From NCBI RefSeq assembly GCF_023499215.1, contig NZ_JAKHSK010000009.1, forward strand, positions 62,001 through 126,000: a stretch of DNA of 64,000 bases, in the 5' to 3' direction. Positions 1-7,605 of this stretch are shown here, in pieces. Numbering within the stretch: position 1 is the first letter of the stretch; every line of letters begins with the position of its first letter. Made by a program: the position numbers and the translations under genes. This DNA is from Zunongwangia pacifica. GTDB taxonomy: Bacteria; Bacteroidota; Bacteroidia; Flavobacteriales; Flavobacteriaceae. The notes below the pieces were generated by a model. It made no database searches. It was given only the letters and a program-made list of their open reading frames with translations, and was not told the DNA's origin.

Positions 1-19
1 TAATTGTTTTTGTTGGTAC

Positions 20-90
20 AAAATTCGGAACATAATGCGCTATGCTGTTTGCGATATTCCTTGTTTGATTTATGATATTTACTGATTATA
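20..90 (-). promoter_or_regulatory. AraC-type box A1 with promoter, facing off the left edge
   Basis: The 40-bp box at 51-90 matches boxes upstream of copA, the HMA chaperone, the RND operon and an AraC gene. On the minus strand a TTTTG (-7 core, 20-24) lies at the same 31-nt offset from the box edge as in those promoters. It should drive a minus-strand gene starting left of base 1. Inferred from alignment by eye. Confidence 0.55.
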
Positions 91-110
91 CCTCAAAAAC
101 GGTTCCGCTT

Positions 111-150
111 GTAATATTTCGGTTTTGTTTTGTGACTTTTACTGATTATG
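111..150 (-). promoter_or_regulatory. AraC-type box A2, second copy
   Basis: This is a second copy of the 40-bp box, exactly 60 bp from A1. Both end in ACTGATTAT. A third, more degenerate copy may occupy 168-207, where the last 10 bases match. Tandem copies suggest cooperative binding upstream of the A1 promoter. The whole stretch 1-354 contains no credible gene. Confidence 0.45.
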
Positions 151-282
151 GTGTTGGTTCTGAATAAGCGGAATACATTTACCGCTTAATAACGCTAACT
201 GATTATAAAATGTCTATCAAAACCTTTCTCTCGGTTTTGCATCGGGCGATGTTGTAGCTCGGGTTCAGGAACTAAAACACTA

Positions 283-341
283 TTGCACAATCCCACTTGT
301 GCAAAAACCTTTATTGCAAAATCACACATAACATAATTTTT
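283..341 (+). promoter_or_regulatory. hppD promoter with perfect inverted repeat
   Basis: A perfect inverted repeat TTGCACAA-N6-TTGTGCAA occupies 283-304. It is followed by a TTG (-33, 314-316) and TAATTTTT (-7-like, 334-341), 14 bp before the hppD ATG. The repeat touches the -33 region, as expected of an operator. The regulator is unknown. Confidence 0.5.
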
Positions 342-354
342 AAAAATCATTATA

Positions 355-1515
355 ATGACAAACGATTTGAAAAACGTTGAATACGGCTTGGATAAAATAT
401 TCGAAGGTGCACAGGACTTTTTACCGATTTTAGGAACCGACTATGTAGAGTTTTATGTAGGCAATGCGAAGCAGGCTGCCCATTATTATAAGTCCGCTTT
501 CGGATTTCGGTCAGAGGCTTATGCCGGACTGGAAACGGGAATGAAAGACAGGGCATCTTACGTGGTAAAACAGGATAAAGTACGGTTGGTCTTAACTACC
601 GGAATGCGGTCTAATTCTGAAATCAACGAACACGTTAAAAAACACGGCGATGGCATCAAAGTGGTTGGTCTTTGGGTGGAAGATGCCCGCAAAGTCTTTG
701 AAGAAACCACATCGAGAGGTGCAAAAGCATTTATGGAACCTACCGTAACCACAGATAAAAACGGCGAAGTGGTACAATCGGGTATCTATGCGTATGGCGA
801 AACCATTTTTATGTTTACCGAACGCAAAAACTACAACGGTATTTTTATGCCAGGTTATGAAAAATGGGAAACCGAATATAATCCTGCTCCTGCCGGACTG
901 AAATATATTGACCATATGGTGGGCAATGTGGACTGGAACCAAATGGACACCTGGGTAAAATGGTTTGAGGATGTAATGGGATTTGAAAACTTTCTGTCTT
1001 TTGATGATAAGCAGGTTTCAACCGAATATTCTGCCCTGATGTCAAAAGTAATGGCAAATGGTAACGGCAGAATTAAGTTCCCGATTAACGAACCCGCAGA
1101 GGGCAAAAAGAAATCGCAGATTGAAGAGTACCTTGAATTTTATGAGGGCGAGGGTGTTCAGCATATTGCGGTAACTACGGACGATATTGTAAAGACGGTA
1201 AACGACCTTAAATCAAGAGGTGTTGAATTTCTATCAAGACCGCCACAAGCGTATTATGATGCTATTCCAGACCGTTTAAAAGCGCATATGCACCGATTTA
1301 AAGAGGATATAAAGGAATTACAGGAATTGGGTATTTTGATTGATGCAGACGAAGAGGGCTATTTATTGCAAATCTTTACAAGACCTGTGGAAGACCGCCC
1401 TACATTCTTCTTTGAGGTTATCCAAAGAATGGGTGCAAGAGGTTTTGGCGCAGGAAATTTTAAGGCTTTGTTCCAGTCTATCGAAAGAGAGCAGGAACGC
1501 AGAGGTACGTTATAA
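355..1515 (+). CDS. hppD: 4-hydroxyphenylpyruvate dioxygenase
   Basis: Converts 4-hydroxyphenylpyruvate to homogentisate in tyrosine degradation; cytosolic Fe(II) enzyme. The 386-residue length is typical. Two vicinal-oxygen-chelate halves are visible: the first begins with YVEFYVGNAKQAAHYY, the second with YIDHMVGN. The likely iron ligands are the His of DHMVG, the His of VQHIAV and the Glu of the C-terminal FFEVIQR. It is followed at once by a strong terminator and is therefore a single-gene unit. Its place beside a metal-resistance island is unusual: it may be the chromosomal neighbour or cargo. Identification is firm; the reason for its location is open. Confidence 0.95.
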   Translation: MTNDLKNVEYGLDKIFEGAQDFLPILGTDYVEFYVGNAKQAAHYYKSAFGFRSEAYAGLETGMKDRASYVVKQDKVRLVLTTGMRSNSEINEHVKKHGDGIKVVGLWVEDARKVFEETTSRGAKAFMEPTVTTDKNGEVVQSGIYAYGETIFMFTERKNYNGIFMPGYEKWETEYNPAPAGLKYIDHMVGNVDWNQMDTWVKWFEDVMGFENFLSFDDKQVSTEYSALMSKVMANGNGRIKFPINEPAEGKKKSQIEEYLEFYEGEGVQHIAVTTDDIVKTVNDLKSRGVEFLSRPPQAYYDAIPDRLKAHMHRFKEDIKELQELGILIDADEEGYLLQIFTRPVEDRPTFFFEVIQRMGARGFGAGNFKALFQSIEREQERRGTL

Positions 1516-1539
1516 TTCTATAATTTTCTTTTAATGCGA

Positions 1540-1570
1540 AGAGGCTGTTTCCAATATTGAAACAGCCTCT
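1540..1570 (+). terminator. hppD terminator
   Basis: Perfect 12-bp stem AGAGGCTGTTTC/GAAACAGCCTCT with a 7-nt loop, followed by TTTTT, 25 bp after the hppD stop codon. Confidence 0.9.
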
Positions 1571-1703
1571 TTTTGTGTGCATTTATTTTTGGTATAGTTT
1601 ACAATTTGGTTAATGTTTGTGTTCAATGTTGTTTTTGACAATTAATAAGCGATGCCTGTGATTGATGTTTTGCCATCTTCCTTTTTGGTTTAGGTCAAAA
1701 AAA

Positions 1704-1731
1704 ACTGCCGCAGAATATTTTCGGCGGCAGT
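1704..1731 (-). terminator. Terminator of the Zn/Cd-type ATPase gene
   Basis: Stem ACTGCCGC/GCGGCAGT (the 3' arm reads GGCGGCAGT in + orientation) just downstream of the minus-strand ATPase stop. A run of eight T follows on the minus strand. Confidence 0.85.
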
Positions 1732-1743
1732 CAAATCCAACAA

Positions 1744-3999
1744 TTAAAACTTCATTTTCTGTATTCGCACCGCATTTAGAATTGCTAATAATGCCACACC
1801 TACATCGGCAAATACGGCTTCCCACATTGTAGCCAGTCCGCCTGCTCCGAGTATCAGTACAATTGCTTTCACACCGAACGCCAAAACAATATTCTGATAA
1901 ACAATTTTCTTCGTCTGTTTCCCGATATTGATAGCCATCGGGATTTTAGACGGCATATCGTCCTGTATAACCACATCGGCAGTTTCAATGGCGGCATCAC
2001 TTCCTAAACCACCCATTGCGATACCCGCATCACTCAATGCAATTACAGGAGCATCGTTTACACCGTCCCCGATAAAGGCTACGCTTCCATTACGGGATTT
2101 GATTTCTTTTACTTTATTTACTTTGTCTTCGGGCAATAAATCTCCGTATGCACTGTCAATTCCTAACTGATTTGAAACGTATTGTACCACGGTATTTTTG
2201 TCCCCGCTTAACATTGTGGTTCTAACACCCATTTTACGCAGTTTGTCAACGGCGGCTTTCGCATCTACTTTAATGCTGTCAGAAATGGTTATATATCCGG
2301 CAAACTTACCACCATAAGCGATTGCTATCACGGTATAAACAATGTTTGCCGTGTCTGCATCGTGGCTGATATTGAACTTGTCAAGCAATTTGAAATTACC
2401 TACCAACAGCTCTTTACCGTTGACAGTGGTTTTTAGCCCGTGTCCGGCAATTTCTTCCGTATTTTCAAGTTTCACTGTGGTATCTACTTCTCCCCAGTAA
2501 TTGTGGATTGCGGTTGCCACAGGGTGCGTACTTTGGCTTTCTAAAACATTGACAAGGTTCAGGATTTCATCTTTGTTGAACTCCGGTTTTATGAATACTT
2601 CCTGTACTTTGAAAACGCCCTCGGTCATCGTTCCTGTTTTGTCCATTACTACGTTTTCAACTTTGGCAAGAATATCAAGGAAGTTGGAACCTTTGAACAA
2701 GATACCGTTCCGGCTCGCTGCTCCAATACCACCGAAGTAACCTAACGGAATGGAAATTACCAACGCACAAGGACAAGAGATAACCAAAAATACCAATGCT
2801 CTGTACAGCCATTCGCTGAATACATAGTTATCTACAAAGAGTGCAGGCAGCAAAGTAATGGCTATTGACAGGTACACTACGATTGGCGTATAAACTTTGG
2901 AGAATTTACGGATAAATAATTCGGTGGGTGCTTTTTGAGAAGTTGCATCCTGTACCAATTCCAGAATTTTGCTCAATTTACTATCAGCGTAGTCGGTAGT
3001 AACTTTTATCTGACTTACGGTATTCAGGTTAATCATACCTGCCAGTACAGTGTCGCCTTTACCTTTGGTGTCGGGTTTACTTTCTCCTGTGAGTGCTGCT
3101 GTATTGAATGAAGCACTATCCGAAACTAATTCGCCGTCCAAGCCTAATTTTTCGCCCGGTTTCAATTGGATAATATCGCCAATGTTAGCATCTTCGGCTT
3201 TTATCACAACCGCTTTGCCTGCCCTAAGAACCGTAACTTCATCAGGACGTTGGTCTAACAGGGCTTTAATATTTCCTTTGGCTCTTGATACTGCAATGGT
3301 CTGAAAAACTTCTCCTACGGAATAAAACAACATAACGGCTACTGCTTCGGGATATTCGCCTATGGCAAATGCTCCTATTGTAGCAATACCCATTAAGAAG
3401 AACTCTGAAAAGAAATCTTTATACCGGATACTTTCTATTGCTTCTTTAATTACGGGTAGTCCGACAGGGATATAGGCAATTACATACCAAGCAATTCGTA
3501 CCCATCCGGTAAACCAATCCTGTGGAAAGTAATTATCTAACCCGATGGCGATAAGCAATAAAATTAATGAGATACCCGCAGGCATAAAAAGCTGAAACGC
3601 TGTTTTGCCCTCTATGTCGTGGCTGTGGTCGTGGTCATCCCCGTGGCTGTGCCCGTGTCCGTGACTATGGTCGTGTCCGTGGTCGTGGTTATGACCACCT
3701 TTTTTGTTATGGCTGTGTTTATGACCGTGGTCGTGATGGTGGTGGCTGTGGTCGTGATGGTCTTCCTCATCATCACAATGTCCGGCATCGTCTTCACTGC
3801 AACTGCTGCCGTCAGTGTGTCCGTGTCCGTCATCTTTATGATTGGCATCTTTTAGCAAATCTGCTGCTCCTGCTTTTTCATAAATTTTCTCTGTTCTTAC
3901 ACAGCACAACTGATTACCCTGCGTATCATATTTGTGTTTGTGTTCCTTTTTTTTTACAAGGTTCAGATTGTTATCTGTACTGCAACATAGTTTTGACAT
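1744..3999 (-). CDS. P1B-type heavy-metal ATPase (Zn/Cd/Pb type), His-rich N-terminus
   Basis: ATP-driven export of divalent soft metals across the inner membrane. The 751 residues start with a cysteine-containing segment (two CC pairs). A very His/Asp-rich stretch follows at about residues 55-130 in place of a canonical HMA domain. The core shows the TGES actuator loop near 305, SCPCALV in the membrane near 410, phosphorylation site DKTGT near 453, an HP motif (STHP) near 490 and GDGVNDAP near 650. A Lys in TM7 and an Asp (ADVGVALL) in TM8 point to the P1B-2 class (Zn, Cd, Pb) rather than copper. It has its own dyad promoter at 4034-4070. cadA or zntA would be reasonable names; the metal is inferred. 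Confidence 0.9.
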   Translation of the reverse strand: MSKLCCSTDNNLNLVKKKEHKHKYDTQGNQLCCVRTEKIYEKAGAADLLKDANHKDDGHGHTDGSSCSEDDAGHCDDEEDHHDHSHHHHDHGHKHSHNKKGGHNHDHGHDHSHGHGHSHGDDHDHSHDIEGKTAFQLFMPAGISLILLLIAIGLDNYFPQDWFTGWVRIAWYVIAYIPVGLPVIKEAIESIRYKDFFSEFFLMGIATIGAFAIGEYPEAVAVMLFYSVGEVFQTIAVSRAKGNIKALLDQRPDEVTVLRAGKAVVIKAEDANIGDIIQLKPGEKLGLDGELVSDSASFNTAALTGESKPDTKGKGDTVLAGMINLNTVSQIKVTTDYADSKLSKILELVQDATSQKAPTELFIRKFSKVYTPIVVYLSIAITLLPALFVDNYVFSEWLYRALVFLVISCPCALVISIPLGYFGGIGAASRNGILFKGSNFLDILAKVENVVMDKTGTMTEGVFKVQEVFIKPEFNKDEILNLVNVLESQSTHPVATAIHNYWGEVDTTVKLENTEEIAGHGLKTTVNGKELLVGNFKLLDKFNISHDADTANIVYTVIAIAYGGKFAGYITISDSIKVDAKAAVDKLRKMGVRTTMLSGDKNTVVQYVSNQLGIDSAYGDLLPEDKVNKVKEIKSRNGSVAFIGDGVNDAPVIALSDAGIAMGGLGSDAAIETADVVIQDDMPSKIPMAINIGKQTKKIVYQNIVLAFGVKAIVLILGAGGLATMWEAVFADVGVALLAILNAVRIQKMKF

Positions 4000-4033
4000 A
4001 TCTATTAATTGTTTTTAATTTCCATTTATAAGG

Positions 4034-4070
4034 CAAAATTACTATGGGGTTTTGGGAACTTAGTTGCAAA
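4034..4070 (-). promoter_or_regulatory. Dyad operator and promoter of the Zn/Cd-type ATPase
   Basis: The dyad at 4050-4070 has core AACT-T-AGTT. It lies 25 bp from TAATTTTG (minus strand, 4034-4041), a perfect TAnnTTTG match. The same layout occurs at 4557-4593, 6337-6374 and 13199-13234, where the core is AACC-T-GGTT. The two arms have changed together, which supports recognition as a dyad. Confidence 0.7.
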
Positions 4071-4125
4071 AGCAACACGGCTATTTTGGAGTATATAAAA
4101 TTTGCCTTTTGGAAAGGAGCGGTTG

Positions 4126-4533
4126 CTATGCTGTGGTTTCGGTAATGAAAAAACAGCCTGTGTACCTGTCGTCAATCATTACAATAACCACCTTTTCGTT
4201 TACGTGGTCTAAACTTTCATCGTAATAGAAGTCATAAGATTTCATCCAGGCTATATTGCCGATGATGACTTCGTGTCCGTTCACAAACCCTTTGATGCCA
4301 TGGCCCGGTATCTCTTCAAATTTTTCCACCTTGTAATCGGATAAAATAATTGGCGAAAGAAACTTGAGCACGCTGCTTGCTATTGGATGCGTTGAATGGG
4401 ATTGCAATGCTGCCGTAAAAGCTGTTACGTTTTTTTTGTCGGGAACAGCACATTCAAAGGTTATTACATCAAACGAGAGATCGCTTTTATATGCACTATC
4501 CGCAATTTCTGATATATGTTTTTTGATTGCCAT
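4126..4533 (-). CDS. Stand-alone P1B-ATPase nucleotide-binding (N) domain protein
   Basis: The 135 residues correspond only to the ATP-binding domain of a P1B-ATPase. An SHSTHP motif lies near residue 46 and a GHGIKG motif near 75, as in the full ATPase downstream (STHP, GHGLK). There is no transmembrane helix, no DKTGT and no GDGxND. The reading frame is open, with its own start and its own dyad promoter (4557-4593). It therefore looks expressed rather than a random remnant. It could bind ATP, or modulate the neighbouring ATPase or a sensor. It might instead be a decayed ATPase that kept only this part, since similarity fades abruptly at the C-terminus (CFFITETTA). Confidence 0.7.
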   Translation of the reverse strand: MAIKKHISEIADSAYKSDLSFDVITFECAVPDKKNVTAFTAALQSHSTHPIASSVLKFLSPIILSDYKVEKFEEIPGHGIKGFVNGHEVIIGNIAWMKSYDFYYDESLDHVNEKVVIVMIDDRYTGCFFITETTA

Positions 4534-4556
4534 AATAATATTTTTTAATTATATAA

Positions 4557-4593
4557 CAAAGTTAATTGTCATTTTGGGGAACCTGGTTGCAAA
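4557..4593 (-). promoter_or_regulatory. Dyad operator and promoter of the N-domain gene
   Basis: Dyad core AACC-T-GGTT within 4572-4593. TAACTTTG on the minus strand (4557-4564) is a perfect TAnnTTTG at the same 25-bp spacing as the other copies. The start codon follows about 25 bp later. Confidence 0.7.
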
Positions 4594-4741
4594 TTAGAGT
4601 TCCATTCAACTCGACAAACAGGCATTCAGAGGTTGTAACTTAACCTGTTGGTGGAGTTGATTTTTGTAAATAGAGAACAAAAAGATATTATGAAGTGATC
4701 AAAGTGATTGATCAAACAAACTCACCCAACACGCACAACAT

Positions 4742-5155
4742 CAAACAAATTTTAACAAGTTATTTAAGATCATAAAAGATATTGTTAGTTATCAGATAAG
4801 TGAGAAAGTCAATTATACAAGATATGGAATTGCGCCAAAGTTCTCCCGTGTAGAAGTACTATCATTCAGCCTTACTTCCGAGTGTTTCTGTATTTACATT
4901 GAAAACCATTTGTTTTCAAAATTGCATGTAAAATTATTATCAAATCCGATTGCAATCGGATTTGATAATATGATAAGCTGAAGGCAATATAATGACTGAA
5001 GAAAACTATTGTTTGGAAAAGTAGAGTAGGTGCGAAAGATAGTATCAGAGAAACTTAACATACAGATCCATATTTTTACAATAGATTCTATACCACTTGA
5101 AGTTTGTAAAATATCGAGGTAGCGAAGAAGCAAAATGGGCAAAGAATCAATTTAA
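4742..5155 (+). pseudogene. Decayed IS982-family transposase
   Basis: One continuous + frame (codons in register with 4754) reads as the N-terminal and middle part of an IS982-type transposase, interrupted by stop codons. Recognisable segments are NYTRYGIAPKFS, LSFSLTSE, ENHLFSKL, RQYND*RKLLFGKVE, VRKIVSEKLN and IDSIPLEVCKISR. The stops (TGA, TGA, TAG, TAG, TAA) mostly stand where Arg or Glu is expected, as from CGA or GAG point mutations. The C-terminal third is missing where the porin gene begins. It is a dead relic marking past transposition in the island. Recognised from memory of the family; a protein search would confirm it. Confidence 0.7.
4935..4970. repeat. 36-bp perfect palindrome
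   Basis: The sequence is fully self-complementary, centred on TTGCAA, with outer arms TATTATC and GATAATA. It lies inside the transposase relic, where the expected protein similarity is locally lost. It may act as a terminator for the convergent porin gene or be a cruciform-forming duplication. Confidence 0.7.
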
Positions 5156-6315
5156 AAAACGACTTGTAGTTGTATTGCGATGCTATGATTATCTGCTGTT
5201 TTCCATGCTTTCGAATAATCGGAATACAAATAATTAATCTGTGCTCTGCAATTTTCATGAAAAATATAATTGAGCCCTGTTTTGTAATCTGTTGCTTCAC
5301 TATTTTTAGAAATATTATTACTATAATGGTCAACACCGTTTACGATATGCCATTTTTCGTTGAGACTCCATTGCATCATACCGTAAATACCTTTTTTATT
5401 AATATTCCCATCTTTCCCTCTAATATATTCTGCTCTTGCATAGATTTTTTTTGACGTATATTCCCCATTCAAAACCCAGCGGTTTCTTATATGTAATGTT
5501 TGGTCTTGTTCGCCTCCATCTTTATAAACGGCTTCACCAAAATATAACCCGCCTCCCAGGCGCAAATTTTTTATTGGTAGAATAAAAATATTTCCCGTGA
5601 AGTCTTTGTTACTTCTATCGATACTGGTATTTATTCCGGATCCTTGAAATAATCCTACTCCGTATTCAACCAAATCATACTCTTTTTTGCTAAATAATTT
5701 TCCTGAAATTTTCAGCCCCATATCTCTTCCGAAGTTATTTTGTCCATTTTGAAGAGAGATTACATCTGCCCCCATTCCTATAAGGGATACAACAGAACGC
5801 GTGTTGTAAATAAATTCAAGATTGGAGGGGGAGCGCTGGTTTTCGATCGAAATCGGTATTTTTTGTTGTCCAAATTGAATACTCACTTTTTTGTTGGGTG
5901 ACCAACCAAAATAATAATCGATCAATTTTGCAGATTTTATATCAGCCATTGCAAAATAATGGAAATTTTTATGCAATTGTCCTTTTACATGTATAAATAA
6001 CCCTCGAACAGTTGCATCTGATTTACTACTATTCAGGTTATCAAAACTTAATGTTGAAAAAGCAGATACTCCAACTTGCATATTGTACTTATTTAAGATT
6101 CCTCTTTTAGATATTGGAATATATTTTATTTCATTTTCAATAATGCTGTCATTCATCCTTTGGACTTCCATTAATGAATCGACTTCAGCTTTGGTCAAAA
6201 TATTTTTTTTCATAAGCATTTTTAAAACAGTGGAATTTTCTTTTTCCTGAGCACACACAAATAGCGGAAAAACAAACAATAATACAACATAAATAAATCT
6301 AGAAAAACTCATCAT
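5152..6315 (-). CDS. Outer-membrane porin, phosphate-selective porin O/P type
   Basis: A beta-barrel channel of the outer membrane. Starting at the ATG at 6313-6315 gives 387 residues with a clean signal peptide ending FVCAQ. A short helical region follows (LTKAEVDSLMEVQ), then many alternating beta strands, and a terminal Phe (LQVVF) typical of barrels. The frame stays open up to 6387, but that start lies inside the preceding terminator and upstream of the -7 element, so the later start is chosen. The promoter carries the metal-type dyad (6337-6374), so the gene is probably co-regulated with the metal pumps. Its substrate is unknown; metal-limited uptake or efflux coupling are possible. Confidence 0.75.
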   Translation of the reverse strand: MMSFSRFIYVVLLFVFPLFVCAQEKENSTVLKMLMKKNILTKAEVDSLMEVQRMNDSIIENEIKYIPISKRGILNKYNMQVGVSAFSTLSFDNLNSSKSDATVRGLFIHVKGQLHKNFHYFAMADIKSAKLIDYYFGWSPNKKVSIQFGQQKIPISIENQRSPSNLEFIYNTRSVVSLIGMGADVISLQNGQNNFGRDMGLKISGKLFSKKEYDLVEYGVGLFQGSGINTSIDRSNKDFTGNIFILPIKNLRLGGGLYFGEAVYKDGGEQDQTLHIRNRWVLNGEYTSKKIYARAEYIRGKDGNINKKGIYGMMQWSLNEKWHIVNGVDHYSNNISKNSEATDYKTGLNYIFHENCRAQINYLYSDYSKAWKTADNHSIAIQLQVVF

Positions 6316-6336
6316 TATACAAAAAATTAATGAGCA

Positions 6337-6374
6337 CCAAATTAACTGTAGCATTCGGGAACCTGGTTGCAAAT
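6337..6374 (-). promoter_or_regulatory. Dyad operator and promoter of the porin gene
   Basis: Core AACC-T-GGTT in 6353-6374, with TAATTTGG on the minus strand (6337-6344) at the shared 25-bp spacing. It lies directly after the terminator of the Fur-family gene. Confidence 0.6.
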
Positions 6375-6409
6375 AAAAAACAGCCATATGTAAATATGGC
6401 TGTTTTTTT
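6375..6409 (-). terminator. Terminator of the Fur-family gene
   Basis: Stem ACAGCCATA/TATGGCTGT with a 6-nt loop, flanked by A and T runs on both sides, so it could work in both directions. Confidence 0.85.
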
Positions 6410-6434
6410 AAAATGAGGTTTTATTCTGAGTTAC

Positions 6435-6857
6435 TTACTTTTTGAAAAACCTCGAACACTCATTACACATTCCCTTCATTACAAAATTTATACTTTCCAA
6501 TAAAAAACTATCTGGCAGCTGAATAGGAGGAATAGCAATACTTTCAAGACAAAAAGTATTCTTACAGCGGTTACAGTTGAAATGTACATGTAGGTCACCT
6601 ACATTACACATACATGTATCACTACAAATTGAATATTTCATGGAGCCGGAACCGTCATCAATCGTATGAATGAGTAAGTTGTCATGAAAAAGGGTCAATG
6701 TCCTAAAAATAGTAGATTTATTTACCGTTTCTAATTCCGTTTCCAGATCAGTCAGGCTAAATGCTCTTTTAAATTCAGACATTATCTGAAAAATTAATAA
6801 TCTAACCGCTGTTGGTTTTATGCTTCTTTTTTGCAATCTCTCTTCTAAACTTTTCAT
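6435..6857 (-). CDS. Fur-family metal-responsive transcriptional regulator
   Basis: A 140-residue protein with the Fur architecture. The N-terminal winged helix (about 1-80) includes VNKSTIFRTLTLF, the Fur recognition-helix pattern. The C-terminal part has a His-rich HVHFNCNRC segment and a second CNEC pair, which fits structural zinc sites. It may be a Zur- or Fur-like repressor. The 7-1-7 layout of the nearby dyads (GGGAACC-T-GGTTGCA) suits a Fur-family dimer, so it is the best local candidate for binding them; this is inference. Its own promoter has TACATTTG (6890-6897) with an AraC-type box upstream. Confidence 0.85.
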   Translation of the reverse strand: MKSLEERLQKRSIKPTAVRLLIFQIMSEFKRAFSLTDLETELETVNKSTIFRTLTLFHDNLLIHTIDDGSGSMKYSICSDTCMCNVGDLHVHFNCNRCKNTFCLESIAIPPIQLPDSFLLESINFVMKGMCNECSRFFKK

Positions 6858-6889
6858 CTTGCTTGTACGGTTTAAATCACCAAATAAAT

Positions 6890-6967
6890 CAAATGTAAAA
6901 GTATAGAAGTCGATTTTATTTCATCTTGTAATATTCTTTGATAGATTTACAATATTTACTGGTTACT
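6890..6967 (-). promoter_or_regulatory. AraC-type box F and promoter of the Fur-family gene
   Basis: Positions 6928-6967 match box A1 at about 30 of 40 bases by eye. A perfect TAnnTTTG (TACATTTG, minus strand) lies at 6890-6897, 7 bp farther than in the other box promoters. Confidence 0.5.
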
Positions 6968-6970
6968 GTC

Positions 6971-7540
6971 TTACAAATAATGAATGTAGCCTATTTCGGG
7001 TAAATATTTACAGTCATCACAATTATCGTATTCCAAAGTTGTTTTTTCAGGTTGCTCAAAATTGGCCTGTAAAAAAGCATTTGAAAACAAAGCATAGGGC
7101 GGATATTCTGCAATATGGTTTTTAAGCATTTTATGTGCTTCTACTACAGGTGCACCATAAAGCTTTTCAAATTTTCCGATTTTGTATTGGGTAAATTCGC
7201 CGTAATGGACTATTGTCTTTAAAGAAAGAGGTATTTCTATTGCTAACTGTTGAGATAAGCGCTGTAATTCCTTTTGAAAATTACCGTAGATAAGCTCTAT
7301 CTGCATTAAACTCTCTTCAAACGTCGGTAAGTTTTGGTACTTATAGAAAAGTATTGCATCGCCTTCAATTTCAGAAATTTCAAAACACAGAATATTACTA
7401 TCCATTATTACTTTCAGGAGATTTTCTGTTATATATTTTCCAACAAACATATTCGACTTGACAACAAAATCTGTAAAGCCTGAAATATCCGGTATCATCA
7501 ATACACCTTTTGGGTTATCAGTATGCTGTTCTTGTATCAT
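6971..7540 (-). CDS. DUF2652 domain protein
   Basis: A 189-residue soluble protein recognised as DUF2652 from LMIPDISGFTDFV near the N-terminus and SEIEGDAILFYK near residue 56. The SGFT and GDA segments resemble the nucleotide-binding strands of class III adenylate cyclases, to which this family appears distantly related; catalysis cannot be assumed. A CDDC pair sits near the C-terminus. It is on the same strand as the TolC gene upstream but separated from it by a terminator, and it ends just before the Fur-family promoter. Role in the island unknown. Confidence 0.7.
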   Translation of the reverse strand: MIQEQHTDNPKGVLMIPDISGFTDFVVKSNMFVGKYITENLLKVIMDSNILCFEISEIEGDAILFYKYQNLPTFEESLMQIELIYGNFQKELQRLSQQLAIEIPLSLKTIVHYGEFTQYKIGKFEKLYGAPVVEAHKMLKNHIAEYPPYALFSNAFLQANFEQPEKTTLEYDNCDDCKYLPEIGYIHYL

Positions 7541-7558
7541 TTTATCATAATTTCAATT

Positions 7559-7592
7559 TTAAAAATGTAGAGGCATATTGAGCCTCTACATT
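7559..7592 (-). terminator. Terminator of the RND efflux operon
   Basis: Stem TGTAGAGGC/GCCTCTACA, extended by AA/TT, with a 7-nt loop and TTTTT on the minus strand, just after the TolC stop. Confidence 0.85.
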
Positions 7593-7605
7593 ATATTGTT
7601 AATGA

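Noticed and set aside
3612-3855. Repetitive GTGGTCGTG-like stretch, first sight like a tandem repeat or array
   Set aside because: It is the reverse complement of His/Asp codons (CAC/GAC) in the His-rich N-terminus of the ATPase.
5152-6387. Long start of the porin at 6387
   Set aside because: The start lies in the terminator of the preceding gene and upstream of the porin -7 element, and the extra 24 residues spoil the signal peptide.
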